DNA from: Henriciella litoralis
GTDB lineage: Bacteria; Pseudomonadota; Alphaproteobacteria; Caulobacterales; Hyphomonadaceae
DNA: 64,000 bases
Direction of reading: 5' to 3'
Assembly: GCF_002088935.1 (NCBI RefSeq)
Contig: NZ_NCSS01000006.1
Span: forward strand, 776,407-840,406
Shown: one piece after another, positions 43,963-53,476 of the stretch
Numbering within the stretch: the first letter of the stretch is position 1
How the letters are laid out: each line of letters starts with the position of its first letter
The notes under the pieces: model-generated
What the model was told of the DNA's origin: nothing
Database searches by the model: none
What the model saw: the letters and a program-made list of their open reading frames with translations, nothing else
Position numbers and translations under genes: made by a program

Positions 43963-44826
43963 CTACCCCTTCAACTCATACACCAGGCATGCGCTGCCGC
44001 GGACAGTGACGGTGGGTGGGGTGTTGGGCAGGTCGAGGGCGTCCATGTCTTCCTGGCTCACCGTTTTGGCTGCGCCAGCGCCCGGCCGTGGCGGCGGGGG
44101 TGGAGGTGGTGGCGGAGGCGGCGGTGGAGAGGCGGCGTAATTGTAATAACCGGAGTCCCCATCGGTCCATTCGCCAAGGCATGGGCCGGAGCCTTCCTGC
44201 ACTACCAAAAGCCGGCCGAGCGAGACGCCAGCCGCCGCGGCCATCTTCTCAGCGCGCTGGCGGCCATCCTTGATCGCGGCCATCTGCGCGGCCTGCAGGA
44301 TCTCTGTGTCGCGCTCCAGCGAATTGTTGAAATAGCTTGAATATTCCGGGCCGAGCGCCAGGGCCGCCGCGCGCGTCCGGCTCGCCTTGGACATGTCCTT
44401 GACGTTCACCGACAGCTGAACCGAGGCCTCATAGGCTCGGATCTTGTCCAGCGAATAGTCGGTGATGAGATTGCCCTCATCATCGCGCGTCTGATTGTAG
44501 ATCGGCGTGACGGAGACGGCGCTCGTCACGTTCAGCGCGTCGCCCGCAACGCCTTCCATGGCGGCATAGGCGGCCTTGGCCCGGTCAGAGGCTGCGCGCG
44601 TTGCCGCAGATGCCGTCTCACCGGTTTCCTTATAGGCGACGGAGAAAGATGTCCGGTTCGGCAGGACCTGAAGGTCTGCCCGCCCCAGCGCCTCAATCAC
44701 CGGCTTGTTGATCCAGTAAGGCTGCTCGAACACGCCAGCGGCCTGCCCCTGCGCGGTTAGCCCTTGCGTCCCCAGTCCGATGGCGAAAGCCGTTACGCCG
44801 ACAAATAAAGTCCTCATAGGTTTCAT
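43963..44826 (-). CDS. SIMPL-domain periplasmic protein with polyproline run
   Basis: A 287-residue exported protein with signal peptide (GVTAFAIGLGTQGLTA) and a SIMPL (DUF541) domain over about residues 40-215. Typical parts are QAAQMAAIKDGRQRAEKMAA and AGVSLGRLLVVQEG. Residues about 235-247 are 13 consecutive prolines, followed by an Ala-rich link and a short C-terminal strand with a cysteine (SACLVYEL). Cys215 could pair with that C-terminal cysteine. Function of SIMPL proteins is poorly known. ATG at 44817 is an alternative start. Convergent with the pentapeptide gene. Confidence 0.85.
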   Translation of the reverse strand: MKPMRTLFVGVTAFAIGLGTQGLTAQGQAAGVFEQPYWINKPVIEALGRADLQVLPNRTSFSVAYKETGETASAATRAASDRAKAAYAAMEGVAGDALNVTSAVSVTPIYNQTRDDEGNLITDYSLDKIRAYEASVQLSVNVKDMSKASRTRAAALALGPEYSSYFNNSLERDTEILQAAQMAAIKDGRQRAEKMAAAAGVSLGRLLVVQEGSGPCLGEWTDGDSGYYNYAASPPPPPPPPPPPPPRPGAGAAKTVSQEDMDALDLPNTPPTVTVRGSACLVYELKG

Positions 44827-44940
44827 TCCCCTGTTGCTGAGGAGAAGCTATGACGCCTTTTCAGACAGCGCCAGAGGAATTTTGAAGGTTATCTCAAGGC
44901 GCATTTATGGCGGCTTGGCGCTCGGTTCCCCAAAGACTGC

Positions 44941-45867
44941 CTACTTGTTCAGACACCACCGCATGATGGCTTTTTGCGCGTGCAGCCGGTTTTCCGCCTC
45001 ATCGAAGACCAGCGAGTTCGGCCCGTCGATCACTTCGGTGTCGACTTCCTCGCCCCGGTGCGCTGGCAGACAGTGCAGGAATTTCGCGCCGGGCTGGGCA
45101 AGCTCCATCAGCTCTTCGGTGACGGCGAACGGTTCCAGCTCTTCCAGCCGCTCATCGGCGTCGGTATCGCCCATCGACACGAACGTATCGGCAATCACGA
45201 CATCGGCGCCCTCAACTGCATCTTCAGCCGAGCTGTAAAGTTCAACGCGGGCCTGCATCTCCTGGGCGAGCTCAACATCGTCATCGTCCGGTGCGTAGCG
45301 GTCAGGCGTCCCGATCGCGAGCGTGAAGCCGAACTTCGCCGCCGCATGGATGAAGCTTGAGCAGACATTGTTGCCATCGCCCACCCAGGCGAGCCGCGCG
45401 CCGCGCAATTGCAGGCCGCTTTCTTCCAGCGTCAACAGGTCCGCCATGATCTGGCAGGGGTGCGAGCGGTCCGTCAGGCCATTGATGACTGGCACAGACG
45501 CAGAGTCCGCAAAATCCTCAACATCGCCATGATTGTTCGCGCGGATCATCACCATGTCGACATAGCGCGACAGAACCCGCGCCGTATCGCCGATGCTCTC
45601 GCCGCGGCCAAGCTGCATATCATTGGCATTAAGCACGATGGACGTCCCGCCGAGCTGGCGAATGCCAACATCAAAACTGGTGCGGGTCCGCGTCGAGGAC
45701 TTTTCGAAAATCATCGCCAGGATATGCCCATCGAGAGGCGCGCCCGCATCAACCTTTCCCTTCGGCCAGCCGGCGCGCGCCTGCTTCATGGCATGCGCTT
45801 CGTCGAGCATTTCGCGCAGTTCGCCTGCCTCATGCTGCCACAGATCAAGAAAATGCCGGATCGCCAT
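44941..45867 (-). CDS. argF: Ornithine carbamoyltransferase
   Basis: Arginine pathway enzyme of 308 residues joining carbamoyl phosphate to ornithine to give citrulline. The carbamoyl-phosphate motif [11 protein letters not shown], the HPCQ motif ([14 protein letters not shown]), and the ornithine-binding HCLP ([14 protein letters not shown]) are intact. Start at 45867 behind GGAGGGATTG, giving [10 protein letters not shown]; nine upstream residues are unconserved. Often adjacent to argD and hslO in relatives, but alone here. Confidence 0.95.
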   Translation of the reverse strand: MAIRHFLDLWQHEAGELREMLDEAHAMKQARAGWPKGKVDAGAPLDGHILAMIFEKSSTRTRTSFDVGIRQLGGTSIVLNANDMQLGRGESIGDTARVLSRYVDMVMIRANNHGDVEDFADSASVPVINGLTDRSHPCQIMADLLTLEESGLQLRGARLAWVGDGNNVCSSFIHAAAKFGFTLAIGTPDRYAPDDDDVELAQEMQARVELYSSAEDAVEGADVVIADTFVSMGDTDADERLEELEPFAVTEELMELAQPGAKFLHCLPAHRGEEVDTEVIDGPNSLVFDEAENRLHAQKAIMRWCLNK

Positions 45868-45967
45868 AACAATCCCTCCGGGGGCTGGTGCCATCTCAAA
45901 ACCAAAGCGCGCGACTTAAAGGAAAATCGCCTTTCTGCATAGGTCGCTACAAAAAACAGCCCCTTTC

Positions 45968-45992
45968 GGAACTTTCGACACAACTGTGAGTT
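45968..45992 (+). promoter_or_regulatory. Possible EcfG-type promoter upstream of the bphO-bphP pair
   Basis: GGAAC at 45968-45972, then 17 bases, then GTT at 45990-45992, fits the alphaproteobacterial general stress sigma factor pattern (GGAAC, 16-18 bases, cGTT), although the base before GTT is A, not C. It lies about 100 bases ahead of the heme oxygenase start. Expression in the general stress response would be expected if real. Confidence 0.35.
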
Positions 45993-46090
45993 CTCAACAA
46001 CTTGGATTACGCATCCGGCCGTTGTGTAAGGGCCAGAGCATAAGAGGCTCCTGCAGTGGGTCGGGCAATTGAGGGAGCCTTCTGATCAGC

Positions 46091-46672
46091 ATGACAAATC
46101 TGAGGATGCGCCTGCGCGCAGAGACTCGCGAAGAGCACGCCCTCATTGACGACCTATATGGACAGCATGACCTGTCAGGCCGCGAAGGCCTGGCCGTCTT
46201 TCTGCGCGCCCAGGCCCTTGCCCTGTCCTGGTGCCTGTCCGCCCTCCCCTACGCCATGGCGGATCGTGCGCGCAATCTGAACGGCATGATCTGCGCTATC
46301 GCAGATGATCTCGCCGGTTTGGGCGCCCCCGCCCAGACTGATCGCCGGTCGCCGCCAGCCCGTTTCGAGCTTGAGCCGCTTGGCCTTATTTATGTTGTGG
46401 CCGGATCACGTCTTGGTGCCCGTTTGCTGGTGCGCGACGTACTCCGTTCAGAAGACGCAACAGTACGAACCGCAACCCGTTTTCTAACTTGCCCGGAAGG
46501 CGACGCGCTATGGCGCGACGTGCTGGAAGAGCTGAGTGAATGGAGCGGTTCACAGGATGAAGAAGAACGGATAATTGCCGCCGCGCGCGCAGGCTTTGGC
46601 TGGTTCGCCATCGCACATCAAGATACACACAGGACGCTTCCGCAACATGACAAACACTACCGTATCGCCTGA
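46091..46672 (+). CDS. bphO: Biliverdin-forming heme oxygenase (BphO-like)
   Basis: A 193-residue heme oxygenase-fold protein. Proximal heme ligand is probably His16 (TREEHALIDDLYG), and the distal helix contains LIYVVAGSRLGARLLV, the glycine-rich helix over the heme. It should open heme to biliverdin, the chromophore of the adjacent phytochrome. Its last 26 bases overlap the phytochrome gene, so the two are coupled. Divergent from argF. Confidence 0.9.
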   Translation: MTNLRMRLRAETREEHALIDDLYGQHDLSGREGLAVFLRAQALALSWCLSALPYAMADRARNLNGMICAIADDLAGLGAPAQTDRRSPPARFELEPLGLIYVVAGSRLGARLLVRDVLRSEDATVRTATRFLTCPEGDALWRDVLEELSEWSGSQDEEERIIAAARAGFGWFAIAHQDTHRTLPQHDKHYRIA

Positions 46673-49217
46673 TACGAAGATCGACCTGACAAACTGCGAT
46701 CGCGAACCGATCCACATCCTCGGGCATGTGCAGCAGTTCGGCTGCCTGATTGCGATCAATCCGGACTGGCTGATCTGCCACGCCTCTGACAATGTCCGCG
46801 ACTATCTCGGTTCCAAATCAGCTGACATGATTGGCGAGCCGATCCGGAACTATTTCGACGGTGCGGGCCTTAACGCCATTCGCACCCGCGTCCAGCATCT
46901 GGATGGCGATGATGCCATTGAACGCCTTTTCGGTGTGCAGCTGATTTCGGGATCAGACACGCTCTACAATGTTGCGGTTCACAGCTCTGGTCAGAATATC
47001 ATTATCGAGATCGAGCCGCGCCGCGAAGGCGAGCGCACCGACTACACATCTTATGTCCGCCCGATGATTGAGCGGGTCCGTCGGGCGCGAAACGTTGAAG
47101 AGCTCTGCAAGATCGCGGCACGCCAGATGAAGGCGCTGACCGGCTTTGACCGGGTGATGGTGTACCGGTTCGCAGAAGACCAGTCCGGCGAGGTGATCGC
47201 CGAAGCTGTCAGCCCGAATATCGATTCCTTTCTGGGGCTGCATTATCCCGCAAGCGATATCCCGCAGCAGGCGCGAGAGCTTTATCGCCGTAACCTGATC
47301 CGCATCATTTCCGACGTCGGCGAAAAAGTCTCGCCGATCATTCCGGAGCGCGGACCGGAAGGCAAACCGCTTGACCTGTCGATGAGCGGCCTTCGCGCCG
47401 TGTCACCGATCCACATCGAATACCTTAAAAATATGGGGATCGGGGCATCCCTTTCAGTCTCTATTCTCAGCCGTGAAAACTTGTGGGGGCTGTTTGCCTG
47501 CCACCATTATTCGCCTCGAATTCTGTCATACGAGGTCCGCTCTGCGGCCGAGCTTTTCGCCCAGATGTTCAGCTTTGTGCTCGATCAGCTTCTCGCCGAT
47601 GGGGCTCGCGCGCAGACGGCTAAAATCCAGATGCTGCATGATCAGCTCATGTCACAGCTGGCGGGCGGGCGTTCGGTGCGCGAACACTTCTCAACCATTG
47701 CAGACGCGCTCAGCTCGGTCATTCCGAATGATGGCATTGCAGCCTGGGTAGATGGCGAGTTTCTGACGCTCGGCAAAACTCCGCCGCAGGAGGAATTTGC
47801 TCGCATTGTGCGCTTCCTCAATACCGCCGCGAGCAGCCGGATTTATGCGACCCATAAACTCAGCGATGTCTTGCCCGCTGCCGAGGACTATACCGACACG
47901 GCGGCCGGCTTGCTCGCCGTTCCGGTCTCCAGGCGCCCGCGGGACTATATTGTGCTGTTCCGTCAGGAAATAACGAAGAAGGTCAGCTGGGCCGGCAACC
48001 CTGAAAAGCCCGTCACGCTCGGCCCCAACGGGGCCCGTTTGACGCCGCGCAAGAGCTTCGATCTGTGGCAACAGACAGTCCACGGCCAAAGCGAGCCTTG
48101 GACCAGCGCCGAAATCAGCGCCGCCGATCAGCTGCGCGTCACGCTGATCGAGGTCGTTCTTCGCATGTCGGACGCGGCTAATGATGAGCGCATTCGGTCC
48201 AATGAACGCCAGGAATTGCTGATCGCGGAGCTTAACCACCGTGTCCGCAACATTCTCAACCTGATCCGCGGCCTGGTGATCCAGAGTTCACGCGATGCCT
48301 CATCGGTGCCGGAATTGACGGCAACGATCGGCGACCGGGTGCAAGCGCTTGCCCGGGCCCACGATCAACTGACTCAGGCCAATTGGGCCCCTTCTTCGCT
48401 GGCAGACCTCATCCACACCGAAGTCAATGCCTTCCTCGGCGCCAAAGCCTCGCGCGTCAGCATTTCCGGCCCGGACGCGCTTCTGGTGCCAACTGCTCTC
48501 AATACGCTGGCGCTCGTCATCCACGAGCTGACGACAAACTCAGCGAAATACGGTGCACTCTCTGACTCCAGCGGTGAAATCCGGATTGAGTTCGAACGCC
48601 TGGAAGATGACTGTCTTTCCCTGCACTGGCGCGAATCTGGCGGCCCGGCTGTGCAGGCTCCCTCAAGGGTTGGGTTCGGCACAACCATCATCCAGAAATC
48701 GATCCCGCATGAACTGTCCGGTGAGGCGAATGTAAAATACCAGCTAACCGGGCTGGTCGCCGACTTCCTTATTCCTGCCCGCAGTGTGGCGAGCTATGCC
48801 GACGTTGAATCTGAACTGAGCGAAGAACGCCAATCATCCAGCGCCTCAACCGACACGGTTGGTGGCATCTCTGGAAACATGCTGATCGTAGAAGACAACA
48901 TGATTATCGCGCTTGATGCCGAAGATATCGCCATCTCAGCCGGGGCAGACAAAGTCTTCGTTTGCAGCTCAGTCTCCGAGGCAAAGACCAAGATTGAATC
49001 AGACGATATTTCATTCGCGCTGCTCGATGTTAACCTCGGAAGTGAAACCAGCGAGCCGATTGCAGAGATGTTGAGCGAGAGAGGCACGCCTTTCATTTTC
49101 GCGACGGGGTATGGCGACTCAACGTCACTGGCGACGAAGTTTCCAGACGCTCCGATCCTGAAAAAACCGTATGACGAAGCCGATTTCCGCCAAGCAATTG
49201 AGGAAATGTCCAGCTAA
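46647..49217 (+). CDS. bphP: Bacteriophytochrome with HWE histidine kinase and receiver domain
   Basis: An 856-residue red/far-red light sensor. Cys17 in DLTNCDREPIHILG is the bilin-binding cysteine. Then a PAS domain (20-110), a GAF domain with the chromophore motif YPASDIPQQARELYRRN (near 205), and a PHY domain with the tongue motif PRKSF. An HWE-type kinase follows, with His531 (ELNHRVRNILNLIRG) and the HWE motif at His660, then a C-terminal receiver with Asp794 (LLDVNLG) and Lys in ILKKPYD. Start at 46647 rather than an in-frame codon at 46575. The phosphate may move from the kinase to its own receiver. Preceded by bphO. Confidence 0.95.
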   Translation: MTNTTVSPDTKIDLTNCDREPIHILGHVQQFGCLIAINPDWLICHASDNVRDYLGSKSADMIGEPIRNYFDGAGLNAIRTRVQHLDGDDAIERLFGVQLISGSDTLYNVAVHSSGQNIIIEIEPRREGERTDYTSYVRPMIERVRRARNVEELCKIAARQMKALTGFDRVMVYRFAEDQSGEVIAEAVSPNIDSFLGLHYPASDIPQQARELYRRNLIRIISDVGEKVSPIIPERGPEGKPLDLSMSGLRAVSPIHIEYLKNMGIGASLSVSILSRENLWGLFACHHYSPRILSYEVRSAAELFAQMFSFVLDQLLADGARAQTAKIQMLHDQLMSQLAGGRSVREHFSTIADALSSVIPNDGIAAWVDGEFLTLGKTPPQEEFARIVRFLNTAASSRIYATHKLSDVLPAAEDYTDTAAGLLAVPVSRRPRDYIVLFRQEITKKVSWAGNPEKPVTLGPNGARLTPRKSFDLWQQTVHGQSEPWTSAEISAADQLRVTLIEVVLRMSDAANDERIRSNERQELLIAELNHRVRNILNLIRGLVIQSSRDASSVPELTATIGDRVQALARAHDQLTQANWAPSSLADLIHTEVNAFLGAKASRVSISGPDALLVPTALNTLALVIHELTTNSAKYGALSDSSGEIRIEFERLEDDCLSLHWRESGGPAVQAPSRVGFGTTIIQKSIPHELSGEANVKYQLTGLVADFLIPARSVASYADVESELSEERQSSSASTDTVGGISGNMLIVEDNMIIALDAEDIAISAGADKVFVCSSVSEAKTKIESDDISFALLDVNLGSETSEPIAEMLSERGTPFIFATGYGDSTSLATKFPDAPILKKPYDEADFRQAIEEMSS

Positions 49218-49276
49218 GTTGCGATTATCCGAGAGTTTTCTTGTCATGTCTGACGGGTCACCTAAACTCGCCAGAT

Positions 49277-50293
49277 ATGACAACTGCGCTCGTTCCAACC
49301 GCGCCTCCAGCTGACGCTCCGCAGGATGGCCCTCTTCTCTTTGGCTGTGTGCTTGATGGGCAAGGCGGCTGCACCCTCTTGAACTGGTCAGATGCGATGG
49401 TCTGGAAACCCAGTCGCACAGGTGAAGTCCTCTGGCTTCATCTCGACAGGGTTTTCACGGGCCTCGACGATTGGCTCCAGAAAAGCCTCAATCTGAACGA
49501 GGCGACCGCAGAGCTCCTGCTATCGAATGAGACCCGGCCCCGGGCCTTCCGTGAGGGCGAAAGCCTCATCACGGTCTTGCGTGGGATCAACTTTAATCCA
49601 GGCGCCGAACCTGAAGACATGATCGCCATGCAGATCTGGTGTGACGGCAATCGTCTGATCACCTTGCGCCGGCGTCGGCTTCAGACACCCCGGGACGTTT
49701 TTGCCGAGTTGCAGGCCGGCAACGGGCCGACATCAGCGGGCGAGCTATTCACCCTTCTTGCCGAGCAGCTCGTGGTGAAGATGAACTATTCCATCGTCGA
49801 TATGAATGATCGTATCGACGAGATGGAAGAAGATGAGGATACCGACACGGACGAATTGCTGTCGGAGATCGCCACGATCCGGCGCAACTGCCTCGGTCTC
49901 AAACGCTATATGTCACCGCAGCATGAGGCGATGCTCACCATACAAAAATCGCCGCCCGGCTGGCTGTCTGAGGCGGATCTGTCAGAAATCCGCGAGACCG
50001 GCGAACGGCTAAGGCGCTATCTGGATGACCTTGATGTCTCGAAGGAAAGCGCGCTCGTCTTGCAGGATGATCTGAACAATCGCGCTGCCGCAAAAATGAA
50101 CCAGACGATGTACATGCTGTCGCTGGTCGCCGCGATCTTTCTACCCCTTGGCTTCATTACCGGTTTACTTGGAATTAATGTTGGTGGCATGCCCGGCGTT
50201 AATTCTGGTAGCGCGTTCTGGATCACTTGCGCTGCACTCGTAGTCCTGATGGGACTTCTCTTCATGGTCTTCAGGAAACTTAAATGGCTCTAA
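49277..50293 (+). CDS. zntB: ZntB-like zinc transporter (CorA family)
   Basis: A 338-residue CorA-family channel. Cytosolic N-terminal domain of about 275 residues, then two helices at the C-terminus. The pore signature is GIN (TGLLGINVGGMPG), as in ZntB, rather than the GMN of magnesium CorA, so zinc (or other divalent) transport is likely. I prefer ATG 49277; TTG 49241 in frame has a weak GAGAG. Ten bases overlap the MscS gene downstream, so they are one transcript. Confidence 0.88.
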   Translation: MTTALVPTAPPADAPQDGPLLFGCVLDGQGGCTLLNWSDAMVWKPSRTGEVLWLHLDRVFTGLDDWLQKSLNLNEATAELLLSNETRPRAFREGESLITVLRGINFNPGAEPEDMIAMQIWCDGNRLITLRRRRLQTPRDVFAELQAGNGPTSAGELFTLLAEQLVVKMNYSIVDMNDRIDEMEEDEDTDTDELLSEIATIRRNCLGLKRYMSPQHEAMLTIQKSPPGWLSEADLSEIRETGERLRRYLDDLDVSKESALVLQDDLNNRAAAKMNQTMYMLSLVAAIFLPLGFITGLLGINVGGMPGVNSGSAFWITCAALVVLMGLLFMVFRKLKWL

Positions 50294-51804
50294 TCAGCAT
50301 CAATTCGCTTTTCGCCCATCAGGCATCTCAACCGGCAGAGGAAATCGCCGAGGAGTTGCCGACGTCCGACACGTCTGGAAATGGCGCGCAGGACACAGGT
50401 GGTGGCGGTGATGGTGCAGGCGCAGCCGGCAGCGATGGCTCGGACGGAGACCTTCTCCAAAGCCATATGGACCTGGACGAAATCCAGGACCAAGTCATGG
50501 GCGGTTTGCAGAGCTTCCAGGAGAACTTCATTTCCTGGGAGTCGCTATGGCAGCTCTGCGCCGTCATTGCTGCGCTGGCGCTCGGTTACATCTGTTCGCG
50601 CTATCCGGCCAAGCGGCTGCGCGCCTATGCCGACAGCCGGGAGAGCCGGGATGTCCTCACACGCCTCTCAAAATCGATCGCCAAGATTATCTGGCCGGCC
50701 TTTTCCGTGGCCTTTCTGTGGATCGCCACAGCCGGTTTCGAGGCCATTGGCCTGCGAAATGAAGGGCTCCGCGTCGCGGCCAGTCTGCTGAATGCCTGGA
50801 TCGTGGTGCGGTTCGTCACCTCAAACCTCAAGCCGGGCTTCTGGCAGACATTTATCGCGGTCATCGCATGGACGATCGCCGCCCTCTATATCCTGCATTT
50901 GCTTGGGCCGGTTACAAACGCGCTTAATGCTGCAGCCTTCTCTGTCGCCGGCGTGAAGATCACCGTCCTTCGTGTGATCACCAGCGTCTTTATCGCGATT
51001 GTTGCGCTCTGGGTTGGCCGAGTTGCCGGGGATGCGGCGCAGTCACAGCTTAAATCGACAAAGTCGCTCAACCCCTCCATGGCAGGGCTACTCGGTCAGG
51101 CCCTCAAGGTCGCGTTCATGGCGGCGGCGATACTCATTGCGATGTCGTCGCTCGGGATCAATCTTACCGCGCTCACTGTCTTCGGCGGTGCTCTTGGTGT
51201 CGGTATCGGTTTTGGCCTTCAGTCGATCTTCTCGAACTTCATTTCAGGCATCATCATCCTGTTCGAACGGACGATTAAGGTTGGTGACTTCATCGAGCTA
51301 CAATCGGGCGTGAACGGGCTCGTGAAAGAGATCAATATCCGCTCGACGCTGGTCACGACGAATGACAATGTCGATATCCTCGTCCCCAATGAAGAGTTCA
51401 TCAAGGCGCAGGTCATCAACTGGACCTTGCGGGACGCGCGTCGGCGGATGCGCGTTGGCTTTGGCGTTGCCTATGGAACCGACAAGGAACTCGTCAAAAA
51501 GGCCGCTCTCGAGGCTGCGGAGGAAGTCGACTGGACGTTCGGCGGTCTTCCCGGCCGTGAGCCACAGGTCTGGCTCGTCGGCTTTGGCGATTCCAGCCTG
51601 GATTTCGAACTCGTTGTCTGGCTGACCGAAGAAGCGGTGAAAAAACCGGCCCGCGTAAAGGCGGACTATTATTGGGCGCTTCATACAGCGCTCTACAAAT
51701 ACGAAATCGAGATTCCGTTTCCACAGCGCGATATCAACTTCCGGAATGCGGGTCAGTTTGTCGTTCAGTCCCGCAGCGAAAAAGGGGAAACAGGCGAGAG
51801 CTGA
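50284..51804 (+). CDS. MscS-family mechanosensitive ion channel
   Basis: A 506-residue channel. An unusual acidic, Gly-rich N-terminal region (residues 15-75) precedes several membrane helices. The pore helix and beta domain match MscS: GVGIGFGLQSIFSNFISGII, FERTIKVGDFIEL and LVTTNDNVDILVPNEEFI. It releases solutes under hypo-osmotic shock. Overlaps ZntB by ten bases. Confidence 0.92.
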   Translation: MALISINSLFAHQASQPAEEIAEELPTSDTSGNGAQDTGGGGDGAGAAGSDGSDGDLLQSHMDLDEIQDQVMGGLQSFQENFISWESLWQLCAVIAALALGYICSRYPAKRLRAYADSRESRDVLTRLSKSIAKIIWPAFSVAFLWIATAGFEAIGLRNEGLRVAASLLNAWIVVRFVTSNLKPGFWQTFIAVIAWTIAALYILHLLGPVTNALNAAAFSVAGVKITVLRVITSVFIAIVALWVGRVAGDAAQSQLKSTKSLNPSMAGLLGQALKVAFMAAAILIAMSSLGINLTALTVFGGALGVGIGFGLQSIFSNFISGIIILFERTIKVGDFIELQSGVNGLVKEINIRSTLVTTNDNVDILVPNEEFIKAQVINWTLRDARRRMRVGFGVAYGTDKELVKKAALEAAEEVDWTFGGLPGREPQVWLVGFGDSSLDFELVVWLTEEAVKKPARVKADYYWALHTALYKYEIEIPFPQRDINFRNAGQFVVQSRSEKGETGES

Positions 51805-51805
51805 C

Positions 51806-53080
51806 CTAGCGCTTGACCCAATCAAGCGCCGCCTGAAGCGCCGAATCCGGGCCATTGCCATTGTCGGCGACAACCTCATAGCGCGGGCGCCATTCATGCC
51901 TGTCGGTGCCTTTGACGTGCATCAAATTATAGGTCGGAAAGCGGACGGAATAGGAGCTGCCCGGCAGAGGGAAACTCTCAATTCCGCCCGCCAGCTGCGC
52001 CATCTGCGAACCGTAGACACGGCCTCTTTTCAGGCCATCGAACCCGATGGCCATGCCCTCGCCCATACTCCCCGTCCAGCGTCCGACAAGAACCGCGACG
52101 CGGCCGCGCGCACGCCAGTCACCACGGGACGCAACGCGTCTGACAGGCTCGCCCTCCCATCGCGGTCCGGCAATCTGATATTTCTTCACGCCCCTGATGA
52201 ACCGGCCCATGATCGGTTCGGCGACGGAGGTATTGCCGCCGCCAGGCGTGTTGCGCAGATCAATGATCCAGCCATCGGCCTCGCGGAGCTCTTCTAGCGC
52301 AGCGTCGAAAGCAGCGACGGTGTCGCGATCGCCGAGCGAATCCTCAATCCGGATATACCCCGTATTTCCCGACAGAAAGGTCGACGTGACAGTGCTTTCC
52401 GGACGGGTGGGCCACGGTTTTCCAAGCGCAAGCTTGAGTGTTTCTTCGCCTCGTCGTACCGAAACATTGCGCGGCGCGCCGCGATACCCGGCCGCTTGCG
52501 CATTCAGCGCCCAGTTAAGGCGCGCAGCGCTGACCGAGGTGCGCCCATATCGCATCCGTCCTGTTGCAGCGGCAAGAACAGGCACTGAATTCATTGAAAT
52601 AATCTCGTCGCCAACCTGCAGCCCGGCTTTCGCCGCGCCCGAGCCGCGCCGGACGGCTTTCACCAGGGCTTCGCCATTTTCAAACTCAATCCAGTAGTCG
52701 CTGCCTGAGGGAACAAGCCGCGGTGAGACGGCGGAATGCGTGTCCAGAGAAACGTGATTGTCCCACAATTGGTCCAGCATCTGTTCCAGCAGCGCGAGGT
52801 GACCGGCAGACGTTTGGGCCGTTTTCTGGGCCGCCCGCAAACGCGACCGGCGGCAGGTTTCTTCCCACACGCTTTTGCGGGTCTCGTAATAGACGTAATG
52901 CTCGGTAACGAGTGTGCACAGCGCATCAACGTCCTGCTGAACTGGCGTCTGCGCGGCGTCGATTTCCTGCGCGAAGGACGGTGTCGTAAGAGGCAACCAG
53001 GGCCGCATATTTAGTGTCGTAGCGGTGTAAAATACGCCGATGGCGGCCGCTTTCAGGGCAAGTCTGGAGAATAAGGTCAA
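51806..53080 (-). CDS. Exported S41-family serine peptidase with PDZ domain
   Basis: A 424-residue C-terminal-processing-type peptidase. The preferred start is TTG at 53080 behind GAGGGAGG, which yields a signal peptide (LALKAAAIGVFYTATTLN, cleavage near SFAQ). It has a PDZ domain (AGLQVGDEIISMNSVPVLA) and the S41 core (GWIIDLRNTPGGGNTSVAEP; catalytic Ser in GRWTGSMGEGMAIGFD). The catalytic partner lysine is not obvious. A start at 53230 would overlap the LapA-like gene and lacks a signal peptide. Confidence 0.85.
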   Translation of the reverse strand: MTLFSRLALKAAAIGVFYTATTLNMRPWLPLTTPSFAQEIDAAQTPVQQDVDALCTLVTEHYVYYETRKSVWEETCRRSRLRAAQKTAQTSAGHLALLEQMLDQLWDNHVSLDTHSAVSPRLVPSGSDYWIEFENGEALVKAVRRGSGAAKAGLQVGDEIISMNSVPVLAAATGRMRYGRTSVSAARLNWALNAQAAGYRGAPRNVSVRRGEETLKLALGKPWPTRPESTVTSTFLSGNTGYIRIEDSLGDRDTVAAFDAALEELREADGWIIDLRNTPGGGNTSVAEPIMGRFIRGVKKYQIAGPRWEGEPVRRVASRGDWRARGRVAVLVGRWTGSMGEGMAIGFDGLKRGRVYGSQMAQLAGGIESFPLPGSSYSVRFPTYNLMHVKGTDRHEWRPRYEVVADNGNGPDSALQAALDWVKR

Positions 53081-53175
53081 CGGGCCTCCCTCAAAGCCGA
53101 AATCACCCTCTCCCCTGCCCGAAAGATGCAGATTGCCCGCCTGCTCACCGCCTGTCCATTTTCCGTCGCAGTCTC

Positions 53176-53367
53176 TCAGCTGCGCTTGAAACGGATCGAC
53201 TTGCCGGCAACAAATCCGATGACCAGACAAATCAGGATGAGGAAAATCCGGCGCGTCTCGAAACCGAGCCCCAGGAAATTGACCTGAATGACCGCCATAT
53301 TCTGCAAGGCGAAAATCAGAACCAGAATGATGAGTAAGCCGGCAAGCCAGGTCTTGGCGTGTTTCAT
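53176..53367 (-). CDS. Small LapA/DUF1049-domain membrane protein
   Basis: A 63-residue protein with two membrane helices (WLAGLLIILVLIFALQNMA and IFLILICLVIGFVAGK) and a positively charged end (SIRFKRS), the lipopolysaccharide assembly protein A fold. Start at 53367 behind AAAGGA. The family member LapA helps with regulated LPS assembly, but many small members have no known role. 95 bases upstream of the S41 gene, same strand. Confidence 0.82.
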   Translation of the reverse strand: MKHAKTWLAGLLIILVLIFALQNMAVIQVNFLGLGFETRRIFLILICLVIGFVAGKSIRFKRS

Positions 53368-53476
53368 GATGTGGGTCCTTTCGCGGGTCACGTCACCCCA
53401 GTAGGACGCCCGGCATCGCACGGGTCAAGCCGCCCCCTGTCGGAACTGGCAGAGCTCCTCGCGAGTTACACCTCTG

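Noticed and set aside
53440..53465. GGAAC...GTT upstream of the YihY gene as an EcfG promoter
   Set aside because: Spacing is 18 and the minus-10 part is weak; no stress link to the gene.
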